12,802 bases of DNA from JANLQX01 sp031418775 (GCA_031418775.1 JANOJN010000232.1:1-12802); one strand, 5' to 3'. Counted from the stretch's first letter, positions 1-7,169 are shown. Translations and numbers: made by a program. The notes: a model not told the origin generated them from the sequence alone.

Positions 1-891
1 AGCGGCTTCTACGCCAGCCTCCTCCCCGATCAGTCCGTGGCCCGAGCGCTGTTCGCAAGCCCGGATCTGCTCACCGCGGGGTGGCTCTCGCCGGCCGGAC
101 GCGCCGAGATCGTCGACGGCGGTTTCCGAGTGACCGGACGATGGTCCTTCGGCAGCGGAGTGCTCCATGCCGATCACGTGGTCGGTGGTTGTCTGGGCAC
201 GGTCAACGGTGAGATGCAGTTCGTCGACGGCAAGCCGCACTACCTCGCCGTGATCCTGCCGACGGCCGACACCGTCATCCACGACGTGTGGCACACCACG
301 GGGCTCCGCGGGACGAGCAGCAACGACTACTCGGTTACCGATGCCTTCGTGCCGTCCGCCCACGCGTTCAATCCGTTCGAGGTCCCCGCCGGCAACCCGC
401 CGCTGCACTCGTATCGCGGTTTGATCTGGGGGAAGCTCACCGGCGTGCCGACCGGTCTGCTGCGGCGGGCCATCGACGAGTTCGAAACACTGTGCACCTC
501 GAAGATGTCGGCGACGATGACGAAGCTCAAGGACGAACCGCGGGCCCAGGTTGCCATCGCTGCCGTGAAAGCCGATCTCGACGCGTGTTATGGCCTGATC
601 GACCGCACGCTCGGTTCGGTCTGGTCCACGTTGGAAACCGGTGAGCAGCCGTCCGTCGACCAGCGGGCGGCCCTCGCCCGGACGGTGGTGTGGGTCGCTC
701 AGACGGCGCGGGCGGCGATCGAACGACTGGCCGAGGAGGCGGGCACAGCAGCGATCATGGAAACGCAAGTATTCGAGCGCATCCGGCGCGACGCCACGAT
801 GATCACCCACCATGTGGTCGGTCAGCGCAAGTCGTTCGCGCTGTCGGGGCAGATGACGTTCGGCATCGACCAGCCCTTCGCCATCTTCTGA
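1..891 (+). CDS. Acyl-CoA dehydrogenase-fold flavoprotein (5' end outside window)
   Basis: The reading frame is open from base 1 to TGA at 889-891 and gives 296 residues. A GTG at 37 could serve as a start, but the upstream in-frame residues (GFYASLLPDQ) read as ordinary protein, so I treat the gene as cut by the window edge. Seen: a middle beta-domain segment with GRWSFGSG and ADHVVGG, then LRGTSSNDY and a C-terminal helical half with RRDATMITHHVVG. Known: this layout fits the acyl-CoA dehydrogenase superfamily, including its flavin-dependent monooxygenase branch (HsaA, DszC and HpaB-like), where FADH2/FMNH2 or FAD is bound between the middle and C-terminal domains. The conserved glutamate of classical dehydrogenases is not obvious, so the choice between dehydrogenase and monooxygenase is open. 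A kinase-like gene follows 62 nt downstream on the same strand, suggesting one catabolic operon. The fold is fairly sure; the substrate is unknown. Confidence 0.82.
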   Translation, partial: SGFYASLLPDQSVARALFASPDLLTAGWLSPAGRAEIVDGGFRVTGRWSFGSGVLHADHVVGGCLGTVNGEMQFVDGKPHYLAVILPTADTVIHDVWHTTGLRGTSSNDYSVTDAFVPSAHAFNPFEVPAGNPPLHSYRGLIWGKLTGVPTGLLRRAIDEFETLCTSKMSATMTKLKDEPRAQVAIAAVKADLDACYGLIDRTLGSVWSTLETGEQPSVDQRAALARTVVWVAQTARAAIERLAEEAGTAAIMETQVFERIRRDATMITHHVVGQRKSFALSGQMTFGIDQPFAIF

Positions 892-953
892 GGAGGCGCA
901 GACCGTGTGACGTGTGGCACGATACCCCGGCCCACAACGCGCCTGGAGTGTCG

Positions 954-2006
954 ATGGAAGAACAGCTCGTCAGTTTCCTGCAACGTGTGATGCCGGATGC
1001 CGATTCCGTCAGCATCTCCGGTTTCGCCCCCATTCCGGGCGGCTTCTCGCGCGAGACGTTCCGCTTCGACGCCGTCGTCGTGCGCAACGGGGCAGAGGAG
1101 ACCCTCGCCTGCATCCTCCGCAAGAACCCGCCCGCAGTCGTGGCGCTGCTCGAAACGAGCCGCGACGTCGAGCACCAGCTGATCGAGGCAGTACGCGCGC
1201 ATACAGCGATCCCCGTGAGCCGGAGCTACGGCGCGGAGATGGACGTCAACGTGTTCGGCGAGGCGGCCATGCTCATCGAGCGGATGCACGGCAGCGGGAA
1301 GACGAGCGACCTGTTCAACGAGGGCCCCGACGCCCACCAAGCCGACGATGTGATGCGTCATCTCTGCGAGGTGCTCGTCGAACTGCACACCACCGAGCTG
1401 GCCAAGCTCAACGTCGGCGGGTTGCTCAGCGATCCCCGCGGCGTCGGGATCGACACCTCGTCGTGGGATGCGTACATGGACACAACGTTCCAGTACTACG
1501 TCGACTCGTATCCCTCGCTTGCCTACGACCCGGCAGCGATGGTGCTCCTCGACGCCGCGCTCACGCTTCGACGCAACAAACCGCGTCCGCTGCCGCTCGT
1601 CCTCGTCCACGGTGACTTCAATCCCGCCAACTTCCTGTATGAGAACGGCAGGGTCACCGCGCTGATCGACTGGGAGAACTCTCGAGTCGGCGATCCCCGC
1701 GAGGACCTCGGCTGGATGGTGGCCATGGACGGCATGAGCAACACCTCCGTCATGGCGCACCCGAGAGACGAAAGTGGCTTCCTCGCCTATTACAACAAGC
1801 TCACCGGCTGGGACATCACGCCGGAAGAGCTCGGCTACTTCATGATGTTCGGCACCATGAACATCGCCGTACCCGTCACCAACGCCGTGAAACGACGGGT
1901 GGCGAAGGAGAACGAGGTCTTCTTGAACCTCTACATGATTCAGCCGAGCATGCCCACGCTCGTTGCCTTCACCCAACTTCTCGGCTACCCAGGAGCGCCC
2001 GCATGA
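954..2006 (+). CDS. Aminoglycoside phosphotransferase-fold kinase, ACAD10/11-type
   Basis: This 350-residue soluble protein shows the APH/choline-kinase fold. The N-lobe has a glycine-rich turn (IPGGFSRETFRF, about 27-38). The catalytic Brenner motif HGDFNPANF lies at 219-227 (D221 the likely catalytic base, N226 a metal ligand). It is followed by the metal-binding IDWE (238-241) and GDPREDLGW (247-255). Known: proteins of this kind phosphorylate small hydroxyl substrates and often sit beside or are fused to acyl-CoA dehydrogenases (ACAD10/11, mycobacterial FadE36-type proteins). ATG at 954 is chosen because GGAG lies 5 nt upstream. GTG at 948 or 912 are alternatives, and a better AGGAGG at 891-896 lies 15 nt before the latter. 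The stop overlaps the next start as ATGA. An antibiotic-resistance role is not indicated by the context; a role in lipid or hydroxy-acid catabolism is an inference. Confidence 0.85.
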   Translation: MEEQLVSFLQRVMPDADSVSISGFAPIPGGFSRETFRFDAVVVRNGAEETLACILRKNPPAVVALLETSRDVEHQLIEAVRAHTAIPVSRSYGAEMDVNVFGEAAMLIERMHGSGKTSDLFNEGPDAHQADDVMRHLCEVLVELHTTELAKLNVGGLLSDPRGVGIDTSSWDAYMDTTFQYYVDSYPSLAYDPAAMVLLDAALTLRRNKPRPLPLVLVHGDFNPANFLYENGRVTALIDWENSRVGDPREDLGWMVAMDGMSNTSVMAHPRDESGFLAYYNKLTGWDITPEELGYFMMFGTMNIAVPVTNAVKRRVAKENEVFLNLYMIQPSMPTLVAFTQLLGYPGAPA

Positions 2007-2518
2007 ACACCAACCCCGGCATGGACGGGATGCTGGAAGGCGTGATCGTCGGCATCACCAACGAGCTGATCCCGTTCCTCTCGAACGAGAAGGCAGTGGC
2101 CACGGCGATGATGATGCAGTCGCTCCTCCAGGGTGTACGCCAGACCCTCCCGGTCTACGACTCGTATCTCGTGCTCGAGCACAACGACATGACCGCCACG
2201 CTCCGAACGGCGGCCTCGGCGCTCGAAGGCGTCGCCGGCGAGGAGGCCGCCCGCATACGTGAGCGGGGGGCGACCCTCGGAGCATTGGCCGATCTGCCGG
2301 CGCCGCCCGATTCGACCGAGGTGGCGCGTGCCTACAACGAACTTGGCCGCGCCCTCGAAGCGACCATCGCCGACCTCGACGTGATCCAGCGTGGCGGCGG
2401 CGCCGACGCCGCGGCCGCGGACACCGCCCTCAACGCTGTCCGCACCCACCTCGCTCCCCGCTATCTCCGAGACGTCACGACGTTCACGATCGCCGGCGGC
2501 TTCGTCGGCCGCGGCTGA
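2003..2518 (+). CDS. Small helical protein of unknown function, coupled to the kinase gene
   Basis: I do not recognise a family in this 171-residue protein. It is predominantly helical by eye: residues 10-60 carry alternating hydrophobic runs (LEGVIVGITNEL, MMMQSLLQGVRQ). Residues 65-125 are rich in Ala, Glu and Arg and look like a helical hairpin. A Gly/Ala-rich hinge lies near 131-140. No signal peptide or clear membrane segment is seen. The start is well supported: ATG at 2003 overlaps the kinase stop (ATGA) and AGGAG at 1991-1995 lies 7 nt upstream, so translation is probably coupled. The tight junction suggests a function tied to the phosphotransferase/dehydrogenase pair, for example as an accessory or partner subunit, but that is inference only. 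The last codons contain a 15-nt stretch repeated at 2631-2645. Confidence 0.7.
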   Translation: MNTNPGMDGMLEGVIVGITNELIPFLSNEKAVATAMMMQSLLQGVRQTLPVYDSYLVLEHNDMTATLRTAASALEGVAGEEAARIRERGATLGALADLPAPPDSTEVARAYNELGRALEATIADLDVIQRGGGADAAAADTALNAVRTHLAPRYLRDVTTFTIAGGFVGRG

Positions 2519-2559
2519 CCCCTTTCGGCGAGGCTCGACCTACGAGACACGTGTGTCGA

Positions 2560-2615
2560 GTTGGCGCCGAGTTGTCGTCGAAACGACGTCGCGAACCCGA
2601 CAACTCGGCGCCAAC
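2560..2615. terminator. 18-bp perfect inverted repeat, probable bidirectional terminator
   Basis: The arms at 2560-2577 (gttggcgccgagttgtcg) and 2598-2615 are exact reverse complements, separated by 20 nt. The element lies between two converging genes, the helical protein ending at 2518 and era ending at 2661, which is where a terminator serving both strands is expected. No long T-run follows either arm, so it would be an actinobacterial-type stem without a classical U-tract. It could instead be a dispersed intergenic repeat. A smaller nested hairpin (gtcg/cgac, 2574-2587) can also form. A 15-nt direct repeat (ttcgtcggccgcggc) at 2501-2515 and 2631-2645 brackets it. Confidence 0.55.
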
Positions 2616-2660
2616 CAACCACGCATGCGGTTCGTCGGCCGCGGCCGAGCGCGGAAGCGG

Positions 2661-3614
2661 TCAGTAGCCGAGGCGGTCGAGGGCCTTCGGGCGGCGCTGC
2701 CAGTCTTTGTCGACGCGAACGAACAGGTCGAGGTACGCACCTTCGGGGAGCTGGGCGCGCACCGCGGTGCCGACGGCCTTCACCACCGATCCGTTCTTGC
2801 CGATGACGATCGGCTTCTGGGAGTCTCGCTCTACGATCACTTCTACGCGCACATACGGTCCTTTGCCTTCACGCTCCTCCCAGTCGGTCACCCGGCAGGC
2901 AATCGAGTGCGGAAGCTCCTCGGAGGTGTGATGGAGGAGTTGCTCCCGCACGAGCTCGGCGACCCAGAACGTCTCCGACATGTCGGCGAACACGTCGGTC
3001 GGATAGAATGCCGGGCCGAACGGCATCCGGCCAATGATCGCCTCGGTGAGTACGTCGACGCCTTCGCCCGTTGCCGCGGACACCGGGAAGTACTCAGCGA
3101 ACTCGAAATCGCCCGACGTCCGCAGCATGGCGAGCACCTCGTCGCGGCTCGCTGCGTCGAGCTTGTTCACGATGAGGAACGCCGACTTCGGCGCACGCGC
3201 CGCGACGAACCGGTCACCCTTGCCGAGGGGCATCGTCGCGTCGAGCACGACACAGACGAGGTCGACGTCGCCGATCGATGACGTCGCCGCGTCGTTCGTC
3301 CGCTCGCCGAGCAGCGTCCGCGGCCGCATCATGCCCGGCGTGTCGACGAAGATCACCTGAGCGTCGGGCCGGTTGAGGATTCCGCGGATCTGAGTGCGGG
3401 TGGTCTGCACCTTGTCCGACACGATCGACACCTTCGTGCCGATGATGGCGTTGACCAGCGTGGACTTCCCGACATTCGGACGTCCGACGAACGACACGAA
3501 CCCGGAACGGAACGAACTCCCCCGCGCACCGGCCGCCTCGGGGTCACTGAGTCGGGCGTCGTCACGTGTCGGCGCCGCCGGATCGGGCCGATCGGGCACC
3601 TCGGAGCCGGCCAT
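2661..3614 (-). CDS. era: GTPase Era, 16S rRNA/30S maturation factor
   Basis: This is a complete Era of 317 residues, a cytoplasmic GTPase that binds the 3' end of 16S rRNA during 30S assembly. Seen in order: a poorly conserved charged N-terminus (1-36); G1 P-loop GRPNVGKST (44-52); G2 region TTRTQIRG (71-78); G3 DTPG (91-94); G4 NKLD (150-153); G5 SAATGEG (179-185); and a C-terminal KH domain with IGKNGS at 271-276. It ends LDRLGY, as Era proteins commonly do. The N-terminal extension is a little longer than in E. coli Era. ATG at 3614 is chosen because it lies 4 nt after the CNNM stop. It has only a close AGGA, so coupled translation is likely. The frame stays open further upstream, but that part is the shadow of the preceding gene. 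Era next to CNNM, YbeY and PhoH is a common actinobacterial arrangement. Confidence 0.97.
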   Translation of the reverse strand: MAGSEVPDRPDPAAPTRDDARLSDPEAAGARGSSFRSGFVSFVGRPNVGKSTLVNAIIGTKVSIVSDKVQTTRTQIRGILNRPDAQVIFVDTPGMMRPRTLLGERTNDAATSSIGDVDLVCVVLDATMPLGKGDRFVAARAPKSAFLIVNKLDAASRDEVLAMLRTSGDFEFAEYFPVSAATGEGVDVLTEAIIGRMPFGPAFYPTDVFADMSETFWVAELVREQLLHHTSEELPHSIACRVTDWEEREGKGPYVRVEVIVERDSQKPIVIGKNGSVVKAVGTAVRAQLPEGAYLDLFVRVDKDWQRRPKALDRLGY

Positions 3615-3618
3615 CGTC

Positions 3619-4953
3619 CTACTGCTCGGTGTCGAACGCGGCGGAGTCGTCGTGGCCGACCCCGACGTGGGTGATGCGAACCCGGCCGATACGACGTCCC
3701 TTGACGCGCTCGGCACGAAGAAGATGATGCTCGTAACTGACGGTTTCTCCCTCATGGGCGACATGGCCGAGCTGGTTGAACAGCAGACCTCCGACGGAGT
3801 CCCAGTCTTCCGACGGCCATTCGACGCCGAGCAGTTCGTTGAGCTCGTCGATGAGCATCGTGGCGGTGACGATGTGGTCACCGTTCGGGAGCTTGAGGAC
3901 CTGTGCCTCCTCCACGTCGTATTCGTCGACGATTTCACCGACGAGTTCCTCGATGAGGTCCTCCAGGGTGACGAGGCCGGCGGTGCCGCCGTATTCGTCG
4001 AGGACGACGCACATGTGGAACTTCTGGCTCTGCATCTCGCGCATCAGCTCGCTCACCCGCTTGGATTCCGGGCAGAAGCGGGCGGGACGCACGATCGACA
4101 CGACCGGAGCATCCGGTTTGCCGTCGCGCAGCGCACGCATCAGGTCCTTGGCATAGACCACGCCGGCGATGTCGTCCTTCGACTCGCGGATCACCGGGAT
4201 TCGGGAGTATCCGGCGCTGATGGCGACGTCCATCACGTCTTCGATCGACTTGTCGGCCGACACCGTGATCATGTCGGTGCGCGGCTTCATGACCTCGCGC
4301 ACGATGGTGTCACCGAACTCGACAACCGAGTGGATCATCTCGCGCTCGCCGTGCTCGATCACGTCGTCGTCAAGTGCAGCGTCGGCGAACGCCAGAAGCT
4401 CGTGCTCGGAGGTCATCGGCGCGTCATTGATGCGCCCCGGCAGGATGATGTTGCCGATCCCGACGAGACCTTTCGTCAGCAACCGGACCGGAGGAAAGCC
4501 GGTGAGGCGCAGCACGAACGGAGCGACGGCGAGCGACACCTTGTCGGTGTTCTTCAATGCGTAGTTCTTGGGACCGAGCTCGCTGAAGATGAAGATGACG
4601 GCGAGTTCGAGGGTGATCGCAACGATGACGCCCCAAGCACCGAAGACCGGTTCGACGAGCAAACCGACGATCGTGGACATCGTGAGGTGCGAAAACAGCA
4701 CGATGAGCAGCAACGGGCTGATGAACTTTTCGGGTGCCTCGACGATGCGCACGACGGCCTTCGCGCCACGCCGCCCGTCTTCAAGAAGGCTCGACGCACG
4801 CATCCTCGTCATCCTTGTCAGCGCGGTCTCCGATGCGGCAAGCAACCCCGAGAACACGACGAGGAACAGGACGAACAGGATCTGGACGATCTGGCCGGTA
4901 CCGAACGATGCCGAGCCCTCGGACGCACCGGCCGCGGCGAGCCACGTGATCAT
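3619..4953 (-). CDS. CNNM/CorC-type membrane transporter with CBS pair
   Basis: This 444-residue protein belongs to the CNNM/CorC (hemolysin C, TlyC-like) family, linked to Mg2+ (and Co2+) efflux in several bacteria. The N-terminal DUF21/CNNM membrane domain covers roughly 20-190, with hydrophobic spans near 22-42, 79-100 and 107-125 and the motifs LLAASETALTR (37-47) and SELGPKNYAL (124-133). A CBS pair spans about 220-345 (REVMKPRTDM, GYSRIPV, then DEYGGTAGLVTLEDLIEELV). The C-terminal CorC/HlyC domain follows at about 350-430. The length is typical of the full-length family. The start codon overlaps the ybeY stop (ATGA, 4950-4953) and has no Shine-Dalgarno sequence, so it is probably translated by coupling. 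Annotation as a 'hemolysin' would be historical; ion transport is the better-supported role. Confidence 0.93.
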   Translation of the reverse strand: MITWLAAAGASEGSASFGTGQIVQILFVLFLVVFSGLLAASETALTRMTRMRASSLLEDGRRGAKAVVRIVEAPEKFISPLLLIVLFSHLTMSTIVGLLVEPVFGAWGVIVAITLELAVIFIFSELGPKNYALKNTDKVSLAVAPFVLRLTGFPPVRLLTKGLVGIGNIILPGRINDAPMTSEHELLAFADAALDDDVIEHGEREMIHSVVEFGDTIVREVMKPRTDMITVSADKSIEDVMDVAISAGYSRIPVIRESKDDIAGVVYAKDLMRALRDGKPDAPVVSIVRPARFCPESKRVSELMREMQSQKFHMCVVLDEYGGTAGLVTLEDLIEELVGEIVDEYDVEEAQVLKLPNGDHIVTATMLIDELNELLGVEWPSEDWDSVGGLLFNQLGHVAHEGETVSYEHHLLRAERVKGRRIGRVRITHVGVGHDDSAAFDTEQ

Positions 4954-5513
4954 GACCGCACCGAGTTGGACGATCGATGGAACTGGCTGAGCAGCTCCTG
5001 CTCGCGGGCTTCCATCAACTCGGCCTCTGTGTCGTCCATGTGATCCATCCCGAGCAGGTGGAGGATGCCGTGCACGACGAGCAACGCGATCTCATCGTCG
5101 AGGGTGCCGTCGTGATGGTCGGAAGCATGCTCGGGGGCGTTCGTGGCAGCGTAGGACGGGCACACGACGACGTCGCCGAGCAGGAGCGGAAGCTCCTCGT
5201 CGTCTTCGTCGTCACCTCGGGCAGGGAGCGGCATGCCCACTGGCGCGGCGATGGCGAGCGGCGGAATATGGCGGGGCGAGGCCTCCTCGTCGATGGGGAA
5301 GGAGAGCACGTCGGTCGGGCCGGTCTTTCCCATGAACTGGAGGTTGAGCTCGGCGATCGACGGTTCGTCGACGAACAGCAGCGACATCTCGACGCCCTCG
5401 TTGTTGCGGTCGACACCCTCAGCGGCGAGAACTTGGACCGCGAGGCGCAGCCAGCGGTCGGTGTCGATCGGGTGATCGACCTGCTCGTCGGCCACAAACA
5501 CTTCGATGTTCAT
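4950..5513 (-). CDS. ybeY: Endoribonuclease YbeY, rRNA maturation factor
   Basis: YbeY is a zinc metalloprotein acting in 16S rRNA 3'-end maturation and ribosome quality control. The diagnostic motif HGILHLLGMDH lies at 148-158, giving the zinc ligands H148, H152 and H158. GKTGPTDVLSFP (62-73) and LLGDVVVCP (111-119) are also typical. At 187 residues it is somewhat longer than the usual 150-170. The extra length is a loop between DVLSFP and LGDVV (about 74-110) containing a very acidic run (DDEDDEE, 101-107), plus a short tail after the zinc motif. ATG at 5513 is chosen for the YbeY-like N-terminus (MNIEVFVADEQ); an AGG lies about 6 nt upstream. Its start overlaps the stop of a possible 20-codon ORF, and its stop overlaps the CNNM start, so the gene sits in a chain of coupled frames. 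Confidence 0.96.
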   Translation of the reverse strand: MNIEVFVADEQVDHPIDTDRWLRLAVQVLAAEGVDRNNEGVEMSLLFVDEPSIAELNLQFMGKTGPTDVLSFPIDEEASPRHIPPLAIAAPVGMPLPARGDDEDDEELPLLLGDVVVCPSYAATNAPEHASDHHDGTLDDEIALLVVHGILHLLGMDHMDDTEAELMEAREQELLSQFHRSSNSVRS

Positions 5514-5572
5514 GACTGCCTGTCGGGGTTGAAAAAGCGGTGATGGTCACCGCGTTGATGAGAGCCGTTCAT
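5510..5572 (-). CDS. Possible 20-residue micro-ORF coupled to ybeY
   Basis: On the minus strand an ATG at 5572 opens a 20-codon frame that ends TGA at 5512-5510 and shares ATGA with the ybeY start. Its own ATG overlaps the stop of the 43-codon frame upstream. The peptide is polar and His/Arg-rich (four His residues), with no recognisable motif. The same frame is open further upstream, which weakens the case. The support is purely positional: a run of 4-nt overlaps. It may serve only to carry ribosomes from phoH to ybeY, or be chance. Confidence 0.25.
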   Translation of the reverse strand: MNGSHQRGDHHRFFNPDRQS

Positions 5573-5700
5573 GGTTGGTGCTCCAAACGGAGGGGTCGAC
5601 GTCGGCCGGCGCTTGCGCGTCGTTCGATCGTGATGAGGCTTTCGTCGGGGGATGCTCCGTGCATGCATTCGTCGCCGATCAGGACACTGTGGTCGATCAT
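5569..5700 (-). CDS. Possible 43-residue micro-ORF coupled to phoH
   Basis: On the minus strand an ATG at 5700 overlaps the phoH stop (ATGA, 5697-5700) and opens 43 codons ending at 5569. The predicted peptide begins MIDHSVLIGDECMHG, is acidic in the first half and strongly basic in the second (RRASAGRRRPLRLEHQP). I recognise no family. It fills most of the 183-nt gap between phoH and ybeY, a gap that otherwise breaks an operon with tight junctions. The evidence is the overlap geometry alone; conservation in relatives would decide it. Confidence 0.33.
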   Translation of the reverse strand: MIDHSVLIGDECMHGASPDESLITIERRASAGRRRPLRLEHQP

Positions 5701-6713
5701 GGCGAGGCTTTCGTCCGCGCGCTTTGCAGTTCATCATTGCGTTCGTAGGCATCAACGATGTCGGCGACGATCCGATGGCGCACAACGTCCGACTTTGTTA
5801 AGTACACGAACGAAAGACCCTCGATGGTGCCGAGGATCTTCTCGAGACCGGCCAATCCGGATCGCTCGCCGCGAAGGTCGACCTGGGTGACGTCGCCGGT
5901 GATCACGACCTTCGAGCCGAACCCGATGCGGGTGAGGAACATCTTCATCTGCTCGGGCGTCGTGTTCTGGGCCTCGTCGAGGATGATGAAGCTGTTGTTC
6001 AGGGTGCGGCCACGCATGAACGCGAGAGGGGCGACCTCGATGACGCTCTTCTCGATCAGCTTCGCCGCGCCCTCGGGATCGAGCATGTCGTAGAGCGCGT
6101 CGTAGAGCGGACGGAGGTAGGGGTCGATCTTGGCCATGAGATCGCCCGGCAGGAAGCCGAGCTTCTCCCCCGCTTCCACGGCAGGCCGGGTCAGGATGAT
6201 GCGGGCGACCTGCTTGGTGACGAGCGCATGCACCGCCAGGGCGACGGCGAGATAGCTCTTGCCGGAACCGGCCGGTCCGATGCCCACGGTGATGATGCTC
6301 TCGTTGATGGCGTCGACGTAGCGCTTCTGCCCGCTCGTCTTGGCCTTGATCGACTTGCCCTTGGAGGAACGCATCGCCTCGGTCGACAGGACCTTGCTGG
6401 GGCGCTCGTCGGCGCGGACCATATCGATGCTGCGGCCGAGGCCGGCATCGTCGAGGGTGATGCCCGCTTCGAGCAACACGATGAGCTCTTCGAAGAGCTT
6501 CGTGGCCTGATCGGCGGACGGACCGTCGAGGGTGATCTCGTTGCCGCGCACATGTATGCGGGTGTCGGGAAACGACGCCTCGATTCGGCGGAGGTGCTCG
6601 TCACGCGAACCGGCGAGGCGGGCCATCAGGTGGTTGTTCGGAACGAAGACCTTGCGGGTGCCGGTGCTACGCGTCCCGGTCGTTGCGGTTCCGGTGGTGT
6701 TGGTTGTGGTCAT
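5697..6713 (-). CDS. phoH: PhoH-family ATPase
   Basis: PhoH/PhoL-type proteins are cytoplasmic P-loop NTPases linked to RNA metabolism and usually found next to ybeY. This one has 338 residues. Seen: a low-complexity Thr/Gly start (1-20); an N-terminal region with RIHVRGNEITLDG (52-64); a linker with KAKTSGQKRYVDAI (123-136); Walker A GPAGSGKS (146-153); the PhoH signature TRPAVEAGEKLGFLPGDL (175-192); Walker B IILDEAQN (243-250); and VVITGDVTQVDL (269-280). All key ATPase residues are present. ATG at 6713 is chosen because the frame upstream overlaps the end of the HIT gene. No good Shine-Dalgarno sequence precedes it, so the start is less certain than the rest. The 52-nt gap after the HIT gene holds a small GC stem (gggcg/cgccc, 6724-6741). 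Confidence 0.95.
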   Translation of the reverse strand: MTTTNTTGTATTGTRSTGTRKVFVPNNHLMARLAGSRDEHLRRIEASFPDTRIHVRGNEITLDGPSADQATKLFEELIVLLEAGITLDDAGLGRSIDMVRADERPSKVLSTEAMRSSKGKSIKAKTSGQKRYVDAINESIITVGIGPAGSGKSYLAVALAVHALVTKQVARIILTRPAVEAGEKLGFLPGDLMAKIDPYLRPLYDALYDMLDPEGAAKLIEKSVIEVAPLAFMRGRTLNNSFIILDEAQNTTPEQMKMFLTRIGFGSKVVITGDVTQVDLRGERSGLAGLEKILGTIEGLSFVYLTKSDVVRHRIVADIVDAYERNDELQSARTKASP

Positions 6714-6765
6714 GGTGTGGAAAGGGCGGCGAGTCGCGCCCGGCGGGATCGATCGGACATGGATG

Positions 6766-7113
6766 TCATGCCCGGAAGGGGGGCCACCCCATCGGACGAC
6801 CGCCAATCACGTGCATGTGGAGGTGGGGGACGCTGTTGCCCGAGTCGTCACCGACGTTGAACACCACGCGGTAGCCGGTGGCGTCGATGCCGTCGATGCG
6901 GGCGACCTCCTGGGCGGTGGTGAACAGGTCGGCCACGTCGGCGGCATGGTCGGCGGTGAGCACGCCGGCGTGTTCGACATGGCGCTTCGGAACCACCAGC
7001 ACATGCGTCGGTGCCGTGGGTGCGAGATCGCGGAACGCCAGGGAGAGATCGGTTTCCGCCACCTTCGTCGCCGCGATTTCACCGGTCACAATCCGGCAGA
7101 ACAAACAATCCAT
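6766..7113 (-). CDS. HIT-family nucleotide hydrolase (HinT-like)
   Basis: This 115-residue protein has the histidine-triad motif HLHMH at 97-101, with the catalytic His expected to be H99. The HinT-type N-terminus MDCLFCRIVTGEI (C3 and C6, a probable zinc pair) and VLVVPKRH (38-45) are present. Known: HinT-like proteins hydrolyse purine nucleoside phosphoramidates and acyl-adenylates in the cytoplasm. The length is normal for the branch. ATG at 7113 is preferred because family members start close to the CxxC; an in-frame GTG two codons earlier (7119) is possible. It is the first gene of the minus-strand operon HIT-phoH-ybeY-CNNM-era seen here, so its promoter should lie in 7114-7287. Confidence 0.93.
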   Translation of the reverse strand: MDCLFCRIVTGEIAATKVAETDLSLAFRDLAPTAPTHVLVVPKRHVEHAGVLTADHAADVADLFTTAQEVARIDGIDATGYRVVFNVGDDSGNSVPHLHMHVIGGRPMGWPPFRA

Positions 7114-7143
7114 GGCCACACCAGGGTACTCGTTGTGGTTCCT

Positions 7144-7169
7144 GGTCTCGGTGAAACCCCTTCGAGACC
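7144..7169. promoter_or_regulatory. Operator-like inverted repeat in divergent promoter region
   Basis: GGTCTCG (7144-7150) and its exact reverse complement CGAGACC (7163-7169) are separated by 12 nt. The element lies about 31-56 nt upstream of the HIT start, in the 174-nt region between the divergent HIT and glycosylase genes. That position suits an operator or a transcript-leader hairpin. A second short inverted repeat (ctccg/cggag) overlaps its right end (7169-7185). No convincing -35/-10 pair for either gene could be picked out in this GC-rich stretch. Confidence 0.3.

Noticed and set aside
822..1976. A 384-codon minus-strand frame opposite the phosphotransferase gene
   Set aside because: The plus strand carries HGDFNPANF and IDWE motifs and a good ribosome site. 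The minus frame is a compositional shadow with no recognisable domain.
954..2006. Phosphotransferase as an aminoglycoside-resistance gene
   Set aside because: The fold is shared, but the neighbours are a dehydrogenase-type flavoprotein and a coupled unknown protein. No resistance or mobile-element context is present.
2656..2670. agcggtcagtagccg occurs at the end of era and again at the end of the HTH gene (8996-9010), in the same register with the stop codon
   Set aside because: Both genes happen to end Gly-Tyr-stop. A 15-nt match in DNA of this composition may be chance, and the flanks share nothing more.
3394..5043. A 549-codon open frame on the plus strand opposite the CNNM and ybeY genes
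   Set aside because: It is antisense to two genes with clear family motifs. Its Asp/His/Arg-rich, low-variety sequence is what a high-GC coding strand gives in its reverse frame.
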